Source: JAGVPT01 sp963717445 (GTDB taxonomy: Bacteria; Bacteroidota; Ignavibacteria; UBA10030; UBA8401). From it: a stretch of DNA of 64,000 nucleotides. Location of the stretch: the NCBI GenBank assembly GCA_963717445.1, contig OY970334.1, forward strand, positions 744,001 to 808,000, given 5' to 3'. A program made the position numbers and the translations under genes. The notes under the pieces were generated by a model. The model did no database searches. It worked only from the letters and a program-made list of their open reading frames with translations, and was not told the origin of the DNA. Of this stretch, positions 43,654 through 52,841 are shown piece by piece; within the stretch, counting starts at the first letter, position 1, and every line of letters begins with the position of its first letter.

Positions 43654-44421
43654 TTACTTAGTGCTGGTCCGCTTTTTCGCCCAGTATCTGTGTTCTGCTT
43701 TTTTCTCTGCATCCGTTAACGATCCGGCGGTCGGAATCTTCAGCTTCTGTCCTTTGTAAATAAGGTCGGGGTCTTTGATCTGATCGCGGTTGCCCTGCCA
43801 AATTTTCGGCCACATAAACGGATTATCATAAATGTTCTTCTTCTTCGAGATATTCCATAAACAATCCCGGTTCTTCCTCCATGTACCGACAACATAGGTC
43901 TTTTCCAGGCTTGCAAGAAACTCCGGTTTGGCGAGAGCGTCGCGCAACCCGTTGATCTTCTGTTGAAGCGCTTGAAGCCTGCTATTGTACTCATCCAGTG
44001 CTGCAAGCTTTGACTTCATAAGCTCATCGAGTTTTGCTTGCACGGAATCGATCTCGGATTTACGCGCATAGAGATCCTGATTTGACAATCGTGCCAACTC
44101 ATCGACCCAGTTTTCGAGAGCCGATAGTTGAGCATTGTAAGCTTTGAGCAACGAATCGCTTGCACCGGTCATCGCCCTCGTCTCGTTGGTCGTCGCCTCT
44201 ACTTTTTGGTTCAACGATGCAAGGAGGGCTTTAAGGCTGTCAACATCTTTGTTCAACTGCGCGAGGGTCTTTTTCAAGCTATCGCGCTGGGCGGTGTAAT
44301 CCGTAATCTCTGTCTGCCATTCCTCCTTTGTCATCTTTGTTTGCGCCGAAACAGAAGAGCCTGTCAACACGAAGACAACACATAGCACAAAGCCCGAAAT
44401 AAATAATTTTCTAAAATTCAT
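43654..44421 (-). CDS. Exported coiled-coil protein with a C-terminal LysM domain
   Basis: A secreted protein of about 255 residues. The chosen start at 44421 (MNFRKLFISGFVLCVVFVLT) follows GAAGGAG by 6 nt and begins a signal peptide ending near SVSAQ. A long coiled coil (about 25-185) is followed by a LysM-type domain (YVVGTWRKNRDCLWNISKKK, then WPKIWQGNRDQIKDPDLIY and GQKLKIP), which binds peptidoglycan. An alternative ATG upstream overlaps the lipoprotein stop. The C-terminal tail is basic. Likely a cell-wall-associated structural protein. Confidence 0.82.
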   Translation of the reverse strand: MNFRKLFISGFVLCVVFVLTGSSVSAQTKMTKEEWQTEITDYTAQRDSLKKTLAQLNKDVDSLKALLASLNQKVEATTNETRAMTGASDSLLKAYNAQLSALENWVDELARLSNQDLYARKSEIDSVQAKLDELMKSKLAALDEYNSRLQALQQKINGLRDALAKPEFLASLEKTYVVGTWRKNRDCLWNISKKKNIYDNPFMWPKIWQGNRDQIKDPDLIYKGQKLKIPTAGSLTDAEKKAEHRYWAKKRTSTK

Positions 44422-44441
44422 AAGTAACTCCTTCAGTGTGA

Positions 44442-44708
44442 TCATTGCTGGCTTTTTAGGCGTTCACGCGTGTCCGCTTGGTCTTTCATTGCCGCCGTAA
44501 GCTCAGCCTGCTTGTCAGCAACTTGTTTCTGCAAACTTGCCTTTTCAGCCTGCTGGGCATCTACTTCTTTTTGAAGCGATGCTACTTCAGCCTTTAACGC
44601 CTCCAACTGAGCGAGTTCCTCATCGCTGGGACCGCTGCTGCAACCAGCAACGAACATCGTTGCTGCGAGGAAAGCCGCTCCTGCAAATAACTTCAATGCT
44701 CTCTTCAT
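44442..44708 (-). CDS. Small coiled-coil lipoprotein
   Basis: An 88-residue lipoprotein. The signal peptide has a clear lipobox: MFVAGCSSGPSDEE, with the acylated Cys at about residue 23. The rest is a heptad-like coiled coil rich in A, E, K and Q (EALKAEVASLQKEVDAQQAE). It recalls Lpp/OmpA-linker-type envelope proteins. The gene directly precedes the LysM protein gene and is almost certainly cotranscribed with it. Exact family unknown. Confidence 0.8.
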   Translation of the reverse strand: MKRALKLFAGAAFLAATMFVAGCSSGPSDEELAQLEALKAEVASLQKEVDAQQAEKASLQKQVADKQAELTAAMKDQADTRERLKSQQ

Positions 44709-44978
44709 ATTTTACCTATATCCTGTATAATGAGATGCTCTCGAAAACACTAATCTATTCCCATGTAATAATAATGAAATGGTTGAACGATGTCAAGGGA
44801 AAAAATGCCTTGCAATGCACCCCGTCAATAAACGCGGCCTCTCTTAGCTACTTTTCGTTGAGCTTCTACGGCTCTCTTAAAAAATAATTTCGATTCCGGC
44901 GTCATGAAAGACAGAATTGTTTGTTAGAGCAATTGCACGTGAAGCATTCAATTTCAAATTGCCTCATGAGCCAAAGTC
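44709..44978. other. Intergenic region upstream of the lipoprotein-LysM operon
   Basis: 270 bp without a credible gene. It probably carries the promoter of the lipoprotein-LysM pair. A TATAAT-like word is visible near the start, but I cannot assign it confidently. Confidence 0.4.
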
Positions 44979-45701
44979 TCACATCAATCCCCTTTCCGCG
45001 AAGCTCGTAAAATTGCCGCCTGCAACTATAATGTGGTCGTGAACTGGAATTCCTACGACTTTGCCCGCCTCAACAATCTGCTTCGTGATTGAAATATCTT
45101 CCTGGCTCGGCTCAGGGTTTCCGCTCGGATGGTTATGCACTAAAATCACGCTGGCCGCATGCTCAATAATGGCATGGCGAAATACTTCCCGCGGGTGCGT
45201 GAGCGATGAATTAAGCAAACCTTTGGTAATAGTGATTTCCTTTATGATTTTATTTGCACTGTTCAAAAGCACGACGAGAAAAACTTCTTGAGGAAGATCG
45301 CGAAGAGCCGGCACAAAATGTTCTGCGATATCAGAGGGTGACTTTATGGCCCGGCGTTCTGCATCGGGTGAAGACTGAAGCCGGCGCGCCAGCTCAAACG
45401 CTGCTGCAATGGAAACGGCTCGCGCATCGCCAATGCCTTTGAATCGTTTTAAATCGGCAACGCTTAAACCGGCAAGCGATCGTAATGATTTATGCTCTAC
45501 GAATAAAGTTTTCGCAAGGTCGACTGCCGTCACTTTTCCGCTCCCGGAGCCGATCAGAATTGCGAGCAACTCAGCTTCAGTAAGAACCTCCGGCCCCCTA
45601 TTGATAAGCTTTTCACGCGGGCGTTCATTGACGGGCCAATCTTTGATTTTGGTATGGTAGAATGAAGGTTCGTTTACTTTTCGATTCGATTCGTCAGACA
45701 T
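44979..45701 (-). CDS. radC: RadC family JAB domain protein
   Basis: About 240 residues. The N-terminal helix-hairpin-helix region (about 25-95; LTEAELLAILIGSGSGKVTA, DLKRFKGIGDARAVSI) is followed by the JAMM metalloprotease-like domain with the motif VHNHPSGNPEPSQED. Start at 45701 (MSDESNRKVNEPSF), preceded by a G-rich ribosome-binding site. Despite the name, no direct role in DNA repair is established for RadC. It overlaps no neighbour but is 22 bp from the next gene. Confidence 0.93.
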   Translation of the reverse strand: MSDESNRKVNEPSFYHTKIKDWPVNERPREKLINRGPEVLTEAELLAILIGSGSGKVTAVDLAKTLFVEHKSLRSLAGLSVADLKRFKGIGDARAVSIAAAFELARRLQSSPDAERRAIKSPSDIAEHFVPALRDLPQEVFLVVLLNSANKIIKEITITKGLLNSSLTHPREVFRHAIIEHAASVILVHNHPSGNPEPSQEDISITKQIVEAGKVVGIPVHDHIIVAGGNFTSFAERGLM

Positions 45702-45723
45702 AAGTCCCCCCTGTTTCACCGCG

Positions 45724-47730
45724 CTATTTTGGCGCGGCGTCTTTTTTGTAATTCACTTCATCGATTTTCGAAATTTTCCCCTTTTTGTACTGGAGGATAT
45801 GAAGGTAAGAGTTCACCCTGTCTTGAATGAGTGAAATTTTTGAATGATATCCGGGGAAATCCGATACCTTCGCTAGCAAATCGGTCAGCCGCTCTCGTGT
45901 CGTCCCGCCGTTCAGAATTTGGGCCAGGACAAGCGACATCGCATCGTAGCCAAACAGCACATTGTCCGTAGGCTGCCGCTTCGTTGCCTGAAAGAACTGC
46001 GATGCAAACTGATTGTAGTCATACGAATTTTCAACCCAGCGGTCAGAACTGAAAATAACCCCATCGGCATAACGCTTGTTGAGATCGAGCTCGGTCGGAT
46101 CGTTCCATTCTCCTGAACCGAGCAGTGTCGTTTTAATATTAAAGTACGTTAATTGCGACGTAATGATGCCGATTTCGCTGCTGCTTGAAATCGGGCTAAA
46201 CACGGCTTGAATCGAAGTCACGGGGTACTGTAAGCTGTCTAAGTAGAACGGTTCGACCTGCAGCGGAATCCCCAGCGAATCGGCAATCGCTTTGCCGTTC
46301 TCCCCGAACAACTTTTGTACAATAACTTTCCCTTCTTCCTCCGCCAAAGAATCGATTTCCGACTTTCGAACCCCCGCTGCCGTCAACCGCTTGATAATCT
46401 CGGGATAACTTACTGTATCTTTAAAATTAATCGACTCCTCTTGTCCGAATACCGCCGCTTCGTTCCGCATCGCGCTGAAGAGGTACCGCAAATCGGTCGC
46501 ACCTTTCAAGTAACGCTCGTCCGATATTATGCGCGCGCCGAGCCGAAGCGCTTCCTGCACAAAAGAATCTGCGATCACGCTGCTCGGCTGAAAGCTCGGC
46601 GCAACAACACCGAGGTTCTTCAAACCGAGTTTAAGCACCGCGTACTGCGCCATCGCTTTCCCGCGGGTTGTGTAATCAGGATTTGCCTGGAAGATGTAAT
46701 CACCGACAGCGGCAATGCCGTTATCGGTCGCCGTCGGTGTGATCAAAGGGATCTTTCGCGAATTTGCAATCCCAGCAACGGGAGAAACTTCATAACTGAA
46801 GATCGGCCCGAAAATGCCGATGAACTCATTGTCATCGAGCCACGGCTGGACTTCACGCGCTGCAACGATCGGGTCTTTTTCGGAATCGCGTACGTCGATG
46901 ATGACCGTTACACCCTGCTTTGCGTTCTTGAGGTTGTATTCGTCGACTGCATATTTCACGCCGTCGAGGATTTCGTAGGCAAGTTTCTTTTCGCGCGAAA
47001 CGCCATCGGTTTTCTCCATCAATGGCAGAATAACACCGAGTTTGACCGAGGTTCCGCTTTGCAATCTAACAAGAAGCGAACGGGCCCGCTGAGCAGTCAA
47101 GGGTTCTTCTTTCCCCGACAGGACCTCCCGCGCGTGGGCCATCGATTCGGTGTACAACCCCTGGTCGAATTCCAATTCAGCAAGGTGGAGCGTCAACAAT
47201 TTTTTCGCTCTCTCCGTTTTCGAAAAATAGAGAAGGTCTTTAATTTCCTGTATCGTGAGGAACTCGGAGGCGACGTTTTCAAAAATCTTCTGCGCCCTGA
47301 GGAATGTTTTCCGCTCTTTTCCGCTTTCAAGAACAGAGAGCAATTCGCTTGCAGCGTCGGGATAACGGTTGAGTCTGTAATAGTCCAACGCGAGAGTATA
47401 ATGCGCATCCTCAGTATAGGTGCTTTGCGGAAATGTATCGAGGAAATCTTTCAAGAGACGGATCGATTCGCGGTAACTGCGCAATTGAAAAAGGGCCTTT
47501 GCAGACATGATCATTGCTGCAGTCGTCCGCTGGTTGCGCGCCGATTCTTCAATCACTTTTTGAAATGAGAGATACGCTTCTTTAAAATCGTTCTGCGAGT
47601 ACCGTTTCGTTCCCAACAAAAAATTATCTTCGGCGCTCTGGCTAAATACGACCTCATCCTGGGCAAGAAGAGTCTTTTCACAAAGCAGCAGACTGAGTAG
47701 CCCGATAAGAACTGTTTTTGTAAACGTCAT
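45724..47730 (-). CDS. TPR plus type-1 periplasmic-binding protein (LpoA-like architecture)
   Basis: A 668-residue exported protein. A signal peptide (about 1-24) is followed by TPR-like helical repeats (about 30-215; YSQNDFKEAYLSFQKVIEES, then YSESIRLL-like units) and a type-1 periplasmic ligand-binding domain (about 225-640; SVKLGVILPLMEKTDGVSRE, then FIGIFGPIFSYEVSPVAGIA). The combination resembles LpoA, the outer-membrane activator of PBP1a, although no lipobox is visible here. Branched-chain amino acid sensor-like proteins are the alternative. It is close to an ABC exporter downstream in the coordinates. Confidence 0.75.
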   Translation of the reverse strand: MTFTKTVLIGLLSLLLCEKTLLAQDEVVFSQSAEDNFLLGTKRYSQNDFKEAYLSFQKVIEESARNQRTTAAMIMSAKALFQLRSYRESIRLLKDFLDTFPQSTYTEDAHYTLALDYYRLNRYPDAASELLSVLESGKERKTFLRAQKIFENVASEFLTIQEIKDLLYFSKTERAKKLLTLHLAELEFDQGLYTESMAHAREVLSGKEEPLTAQRARSLLVRLQSGTSVKLGVILPLMEKTDGVSREKKLAYEILDGVKYAVDEYNLKNAKQGVTVIIDVRDSEKDPIVAAREVQPWLDDNEFIGIFGPIFSYEVSPVAGIANSRKIPLITPTATDNGIAAVGDYIFQANPDYTTRGKAMAQYAVLKLGLKNLGVVAPSFQPSSVIADSFVQEALRLGARIISDERYLKGATDLRYLFSAMRNEAAVFGQEESINFKDTVSYPEIIKRLTAAGVRKSEIDSLAEEEGKVIVQKLFGENGKAIADSLGIPLQVEPFYLDSLQYPVTSIQAVFSPISSSSEIGIITSQLTYFNIKTTLLGSGEWNDPTELDLNKRYADGVIFSSDRWVENSYDYNQFASQFFQATKRQPTDNVLFGYDAMSLVLAQILNGGTTRERLTDLLAKVSDFPGYHSKISLIQDRVNSYLHILQYKKGKISKIDEVNYKKDAAPK

Positions 47731-47781
47731 CGTGGTAGTAGAAAATATCGTATGAACGATGCTTCTGCGGTGTCGTCTCTT

Positions 47782-49470
47782 TCACACATCTCTCGCCAGC
47801 GCCCTCACTCCAATGGTATGCGATACAACTCCGACAACGGCGGACAAAAATGCGAGTACCGCAAGGGCATAGTACAGCCAAGAAGTTTTCTTCGGAATTT
47901 CATAATAAATGGAGTTGAAAACTGCAAGGATAGGGAAAAAGAATACGCTTACGAGTACGACGAGAAACACAATGCTCAATAGAAACGTCAGTGTTGCTCC
48001 CTGGGAAGATGCAATTCGAATTGGGTTCTTCTCGTCGTAGTTAACGAAATATGAACCCATTCCGAAGTTAAGGCTGACAAGGGCAACCGCAATGAACCCC
48101 ATTCCGGCTATGGTAACCTGAGGCAGCGGAGCAAGCCGGATGTATGGGATATTTGACAACACTGCCAGCGCTAATCCAACGAACAGAAGCGGAACAACGA
48201 CGATAAAGAATTTTGTCCAGTAGACCTTCGACGCATTGAGCGGAGAGCTGCGAATCGTCCAATAGGCATCTCCCTCAAGGCTCATCATCGGAAACGCGAA
48301 CCGTAACGCTATCGAAGTTATTAAAAAAGCGGCGAAGATATAGACGACCAGGTACACCGCCGTCCTTAATTTCGGGTCCTGCAGACCGAAATCCATTGAC
48401 GTCACACTTGAGAGGAATGTGCCTACCAATAGCAGCATGACCACAAGGTGCAGCCATTGGCTTGGCTCGCGTAAAAATTGCCAGTACTCTTTTTTTAGTA
48501 TCGATTCATTCTGCGGCGCGAAACGCGACCGTTTTTCGAAACTGAACAAGGTTCCCGTTAACTCAAAATTCTTAATCGAAAACGATTTGAACGTAAGAGA
48601 CGTGAGCCACGTTGAATAAAAGAACCTGTCTCCCGCCACGACAAGCGCAATAAAAGCGGCAGCGCTCGACAACAACAAGAGGGCGCAGTAGCCGATTACC
48701 GCGCCCTGTTTTCCAGTTGCATAAAAGAAGAGGATTTGAGAAATCCAAAAGTTAGGGAGATAATTGGAAACGGGGGGGTCGAATTGCCCAAAATACAAAT
48801 TGACATTCGGATAATATCTCATCACTTCGCGAACGAGATGAATCGGGCTTGTAACATGAAAATAGAAATAAATTTGAGCCACGTAAAACAGAACGAGTAA
48901 TCCGATCAGCATTCTGAAGTTGATTTTCGACGCAAGCTTCATCAGCACGATCAGAATTATCACGGCAGAACATCCTGCAAGAAACATAAATGGTACTAAT
49001 ACGCCCAGCATCACCAAAAGGTAAAAATGCCAGGGAAATCCGAAATATGACCCGTAGCCGAGCAGCACCGAGAAGCCGGCAAGAAAAAGAGTGCCGGAAC
49101 TATAAAAAAAATTGTCGAGAAATTTGATAATGAAAATCGTGAGATGCGGAATAGGCCTCGTCAGCATAAAGTTCACCTCGGGCGAGCGGTAGAGCGTGGA
49201 GAACGAAACGACCATATTTCCAAGGCTAATGGTTATAAAAAAAACAAACAGCAACATCGACATAAATCGGTGGAAGAGGAATAACCCGATCTTGACATTT
49301 TCAAGAAGATAGGCCGTGAGAAAACGGGAGAAGAAAAATGCGCCGATTGCGAACGAGCCGAAGACGATGAACGATCCGACGTTTTTGATCACGGATTGAA
49401 CGTTCAGCGACAACGTTACTTTCCAGAACATCTTGTTCTTGAAGAAGATGATGTGCAGGAACTTTCTCAC
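47782..49470 (-). CDS. ABC exporter permease
   Basis: A 562-residue integral membrane protein with about 12 hydrophobic helices (for example AFFFSRFLTAYLLENVKIGL and FVFFITISLGNMVVSFSTLY). It fits ABC-2-type multidrug/lipid exporter permeases, though the exact family is unclear. Its ATG overlaps the stop of the adjacent ATPase (ATGA, 49467-49470), so they are coupled. The middle has a long loop (about 295-345) between helices. Confidence 0.8.
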   Translation of the reverse strand: MRKFLHIIFFKNKMFWKVTLSLNVQSVIKNVGSFIVFGSFAIGAFFFSRFLTAYLLENVKIGLFLFHRFMSMLLFVFFITISLGNMVVSFSTLYRSPEVNFMLTRPIPHLTIFIIKFLDNFFYSSGTLFLAGFSVLLGYGSYFGFPWHFYLLVMLGVLVPFMFLAGCSAVIILIVLMKLASKINFRMLIGLLVLFYVAQIYFYFHVTSPIHLVREVMRYYPNVNLYFGQFDPPVSNYLPNFWISQILFFYATGKQGAVIGYCALLLLSSAAAFIALVVAGDRFFYSTWLTSLTFKSFSIKNFELTGTLFSFEKRSRFAPQNESILKKEYWQFLREPSQWLHLVVMLLLVGTFLSSVTSMDFGLQDPKLRTAVYLVVYIFAAFLITSIALRFAFPMMSLEGDAYWTIRSSPLNASKVYWTKFFIVVVPLLFVGLALAVLSNIPYIRLAPLPQVTIAGMGFIAVALVSLNFGMGSYFVNYDEKNPIRIASSQGATLTFLLSIVFLVVLVSVFFFPILAVFNSIYYEIPKKTSWLYYALAVLAFLSAVVGVVSHTIGVRALARDV

Positions 49471-50186
49471 TTCGTCAGCTCCAAAAAGACCGATTCAAGC
49501 TTTCCGTCGTACTTCGATTTGTGATGATGAAGGTTCTCCTTCGAGTCGAGGAAAATCAATTTGCCGTCTTTAATGATACCGATCCGGTCGCACAATTCTT
49601 CCACCATCTCAAGGCTGTGGGTAGACATAAAAATAGAAACCCCTTCCTGCGATTTCCGTTTTAGCGAATCTTTAACAATGCGGGCACTGCGCGGGTCCAG
49701 TCCAACCATCGGCTCATCGATGATGATCGTTTTCGGGTCGTGAAGGAACGCGGCAGTGATCGTGATCCGCTGGCGCATTCCCTGGGAGTATTCCTCGGTT
49801 CTCTTGTCGACCCAGTCTCCGATCTCAAAATGTTCCACCAGCTTTTTGACCTGCTCATGAATTTTCTTCTTCGGCATATTAAACAGCCCGCCGATGTAAT
49901 ACAGAAATTCTCTCCCTGTAAGTTTGTCGTACAAAAACGGCTGGTCCGGAATATATCCGAACGAGGACTTCGCCTCCAGCGCTTGCTGTTGAATATCGAA
50001 CCCATTGATGATGATCGAACCCGCGCTCGGCGTGAACAAACCGGTCATCATCTTGATGGTTGTCGTTTTGCCCGCACCATTCGGCCCCAGGAATCCGAAA
50101 AACTCTCCTTGCGGGACCGTGAGCGTTAGATTGTCCACTGCTGTGAACGAGCCAAATTTTTTTGTGAGATTCTTGAGGATAATCAT
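49467..50186 (-). CDS. ABC exporter ATP-binding protein
   Basis: A 239-residue ATPase of the ABC-2/CcmA (DrrA-like) type. Walker A FGFLGPNGAGKTTTIKMMTG, signature RTEEYSQGMRQRITITAAFL, and Walker B KTIIIDEPMVGLD are all present, followed by the H-loop in MSTHSLEMVEELC. The ATG at 50186 is chosen over a TTG two codons upstream. With the permease it forms an exporter, presumably a homodimer of each. Substrate unknown. Confidence 0.92.
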   Translation of the reverse strand: MIILKNLTKKFGSFTAVDNLTLTVPQGEFFGFLGPNGAGKTTTIKMMTGLFTPSAGSIIINGFDIQQQALEAKSSFGYIPDQPFLYDKLTGREFLYYIGGLFNMPKKKIHEQVKKLVEHFEIGDWVDKRTEEYSQGMRQRITITAAFLHDPKTIIIDEPMVGLDPRSARIVKDSLKRKSQEGVSIFMSTHSLEMVEELCDRIGIIKDGKLIFLDSKENLHHHKSKYDGKLESVFLELTK

Positions 50187-50197
50187 AGCCAATTTAC

Positions 50198-50259
50198 AAT
50201 TTCCGAATGACGATTTCCGAGTTGCGAATTAGCCATTCGGAATTCGTCAATCGGAAATT
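50198..50259. repeat. Palindromic repeat between guaA and the ABC ATPase gene
   Basis: Arms AATTTCCGAATGACGA (50198-50213) and TCGTCAATCGGAAATT (50244-50259) pair at 15 of 16 positions. A second TTCCGA/TCGGAA pair is nested inside. It lacks a T-run, so terminator function is uncertain. It resembles mobile palindromic units. Confidence 0.65.
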
Positions 50260-50261
50260 AC

Positions 50262-51809
50262 CTACTCCCATTCGATGGTCGACGGTGGTTTAGAGCTGAT
50301 GTCATAGACGACACGATTGACGCCACGGACTTCGTTGATAATGCGGTTGGAAACAGTCGAAAGCAGATCGTACGGTAAGTGCATCCAATCCGCGGTCATT
50401 CCATCGATGCTCGTCACGGCACGAAGAGCGACAGCGTTCTCGTACGTCCGTTCATCACCCATCACACCCACCGATTGGACAGGAAGCAGCACTGTAAACG
50501 CCTGCCAAATTTCATTATATAAATTATTTTTGTGAAGTTCCTCTATAAATATATCGTCGGCGCTGCGAAGGATCTCGAGCCGGTCCGTGGTTACTTCACC
50601 CAAAACGCGAATGGCTAGTCCTGGACCGGGAAACGGATGCCTACCGATCATATTTTCCGGAAGGCCGAGTGTTCGGCCGACCTCGCGCACTTCATCCTTG
50701 AACAATTCGCGAAACGGTTCGACAAGCTTCAAATGCATTTTCTCCGGCAGCCCGCCGACATTGTGATGTGATTTGATCGTTGCCGATGGTCCCTTAAAGG
50801 ACATCGATTCAATGACATCCGGATACAACGTCCCTTGAGCCAGGAACATAACGCCTTCAACCTTTTTCGCTTCTTTCTCGAAAATATCGATAAACGTTTT
50901 TCCGATGATTTTCCGTTTTTGCTCCGGATCAATCACGCCGCGCAATCGCTCGAGGAAAAGATTTGAGCCATTCACAAAATCGAGTACGATATGAAACTCA
51001 TCCCGAAATGTCTTTACGACTTGTGCACTTTCGCCCCGCCGCATGACGCCGTTGTCGATGTGAACGCAAAATAACCGGTCGCCGACCGCTTTATGAAGGA
51101 GCACTGCCGCAACGGAAGAATCAACACCTCCGCTCAGCGCACACAGAACTTTGCCGCTGCCGACCCTTGCCCTGATCTCAGCGACCGACCGTTCAACGAA
51201 CGACCCTGCACTCCAATCGCCGGAACATCGGCATATTTCAAAAAGAAAATTTGAGAGTATTTTCTTCCCCTCTTTAGTATGGACAACCTCCGGATGAAAT
51301 TGCACGCCGTAGATGTTTGCCCCTTTATTGCGTATGGCGCAAATCGGCGCATTGTCTGAATGAGCGATCGGCTCGAACCCTGCCGGGAGTTTCGTCAGTG
51401 CGTCGCCGTGGCTCATCCAGACTTCGCTAGATTTCGCAACCCCTGAAAAAATTCCATTTTCAGAATCGACAATCAACCGAGCCCTTCCGAATTCTCTCTT
51501 CCTTGCCCTGTCGACCTCGCCGCCAAGCTGGAATGCCATCAGCTGAAGCCCATAGCATATTCCCAGCACCGGAATCCCAAGACCGAAAATCCGTTTGTCC
51601 GAGATTGGGGCATCCGCTGCATAGACACTCGCCGGTCCGCCGGAAAAAATAATCCCTTTTGGATTCAATGCCTGAATTTTTTCCAGCGGAATGTTGAAGG
51701 GATGAATTTCGCAATAGACATGAAGTTCGCGGACTCGCCGGGCAATCAACTGCGAGTACTGCGCACCGAAATCAAGAATAAGAACGGACTCAGGTTGAGA
51801 CATTGGCAT
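50262..51809 (-). CDS. guaA: GMP synthase (glutamine-hydrolysing)
   Basis: Converts XMP to GMP using glutamine. The N-terminal glutamine amidotransferase domain (about 8-195) has the nucleophile Cys in GICYGLQLMAFQLGG and the His-Glu pair in FHPEVVHTKEG. The ATP pyrophosphatase domain has SGGVDSSVAA, and the C-terminal dimerisation domain has RHPFPGPGLAIRVLGEVT. About 515 residues, normal for the family. ATGs at 51809 and 51803 are equally plausible starts; neither has an obvious Shine-Dalgarno sequence. Confidence 0.96.
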   Translation of the reverse strand: MPMSQPESVLILDFGAQYSQLIARRVRELHVYCEIHPFNIPLEKIQALNPKGIIFSGGPASVYAADAPISDKRIFGLGIPVLGICYGLQLMAFQLGGEVDRARKREFGRARLIVDSENGIFSGVAKSSEVWMSHGDALTKLPAGFEPIAHSDNAPICAIRNKGANIYGVQFHPEVVHTKEGKKILSNFLFEICRCSGDWSAGSFVERSVAEIRARVGSGKVLCALSGGVDSSVAAVLLHKAVGDRLFCVHIDNGVMRRGESAQVVKTFRDEFHIVLDFVNGSNLFLERLRGVIDPEQKRKIIGKTFIDIFEKEAKKVEGVMFLAQGTLYPDVIESMSFKGPSATIKSHHNVGGLPEKMHLKLVEPFRELFKDEVREVGRTLGLPENMIGRHPFPGPGLAIRVLGEVTTDRLEILRSADDIFIEELHKNNLYNEIWQAFTVLLPVQSVGVMGDERTYENAVALRAVTSIDGMTADWMHLPYDLLSTVSNRIINEVRGVNRVVYDISSKPPSTIEWE

Positions 51810-52301
51810 TGTCGAACGTACCGAAGTCAATTTTTATAATCAAACTTTCAACAGGGAGTAAGAAAGGGCGAGAATGATCTACAACGAACAAAAGATGTTC
51901 TCGGCATCCGATATCAACGTTATCCGTGTGAATATTATCGCTTGGACAAAAGGCTATTTGCTTAAATCCGATCTTTCCCGCCAAACCATGAACAGTAACG
52001 TCAGATTTTAAACCCGCTCCACCTTCATCACTGTAGGAGTAAAGATACGCTATCTCTTTTGTTTCCGCAAGTGATCCCCAAACGAGGCGGCCTAACAGTT
52101 TGGGCGGATGTTGGATACTTTTTGATCTCTCCCGCTAAATAATTCAGCAAATTGAGAGTTTCCGGATAACGTGTCCGACATCTTCTATGCGGGAGGTATA
52201 CTGCCATACCGCCCGCCGGATGGAATTCAACGGCCCCTAACGGTCCCCTCGCCGGGATCATTTTTCATTGATTGTAGCATCCAATTTTCTTAATTTATGT
52301 C
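51810..52301. other. Divergent intergenic region between guaA and smpB with a dispersed repeat
   Basis: About 490 bp between divergent genes. The only recognisable structure is the repeat at 52107-52182. Short frames within it coincide with the repeat and do not look coding. It must hold promoters for guaA and for the smpB group, which I could not assign. Confidence 0.5.
52107..52182. repeat. Dispersed repeat, copy 2 (about 76 bp, degenerate)
   Basis: The right end AACGTGTCCGACATC (52168-52182) closely matches the right end of the copy at 23796-23872, and the left end GATGTTGGATACTT (52107-52120) is a diverged version of its left end. Both copies are nearly the same length, 76 against 77 bp, with similar internal spacing. 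Confidence 0.65.
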
Positions 52302-52778
52302 GTGAATGAAGCTCAAAAAGCGGCCGAAGAACGAATTGCCATTAGCAACAGGAAAGCGCGGCATGACTATGAAGTGCTCGACTCGTTTGAAGCTGGCATC
52401 GTACTGAAAGGCTCTGAAGTCAAATCCCTCCGTTTAGGAAATGCCAATCTGCAAGATAGTTATGCGTATCTGAAAGAAGGCGAAGTGTGGTTATCGGGGA
52501 TGCACATTAGCCCGTACGAGCAGGCAAACATCCTCAACCATGATCCTCTGCGGGAAAGGAAATTGCTCCTCCACAAAAAAGAAATCAGAAAATTAGTTGG
52601 CAAAACATCTGAAAAAGGATTAACTTTAGTTCCGCTGAAAGTGTATTTCAAAAAAGGAAGGGCAAAAGCCGAAATCGGCCTCTGTCGTGGAAAACGAAGT
52701 TATGATAAACGGGCTGCTATCGCGAAGCGTGATACTGAGCGTGAGATGCGAAGGCAGTTTTCGAAAAAAGAATTTTGA
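52302..52778 (+). CDS. smpB: SsrA-binding protein SmpB
   Basis: Binds tmRNA for rescue of stalled ribosomes. The 158-residue protein starts at a GTG; no in-frame ATG gives a better N-terminus. Typical SmpB features: NRKARHDYEVLDSFEAGIVL, GSEVKSLRLGNANLQDSYA, and the basic C-terminal tail RGKRSYDKRAAIAKRDTERE. No tmRNA gene was found in the window. It is followed by tyrS with 63 bp between them. Confidence 0.95.
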   Translation: MNEAQKAAEERIAISNRKARHDYEVLDSFEAGIVLKGSEVKSLRLGNANLQDSYAYLKEGEVWLSGMHISPYEQANILNHDPLRERKLLLHKKEIRKLVGKTSEKGLTLVPLKVYFKKGRAKAEIGLCRGKRSYDKRAAIAKRDTEREMRRQFSKKEF

Positions 52779-52841
52779 ACTTGCGGCATCATCCCTTGCT
52801 TCAAAGGGCATTGTTCATCAATAGAGGATCAGTACCAGGCA

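Noticed and set aside
52028..52261. A 77-codon minus-strand frame between guaA and smpB
   Set aside because: It is built across the dispersed repeat at 52107-52182, has no ribosome-binding site and no recognisable family.
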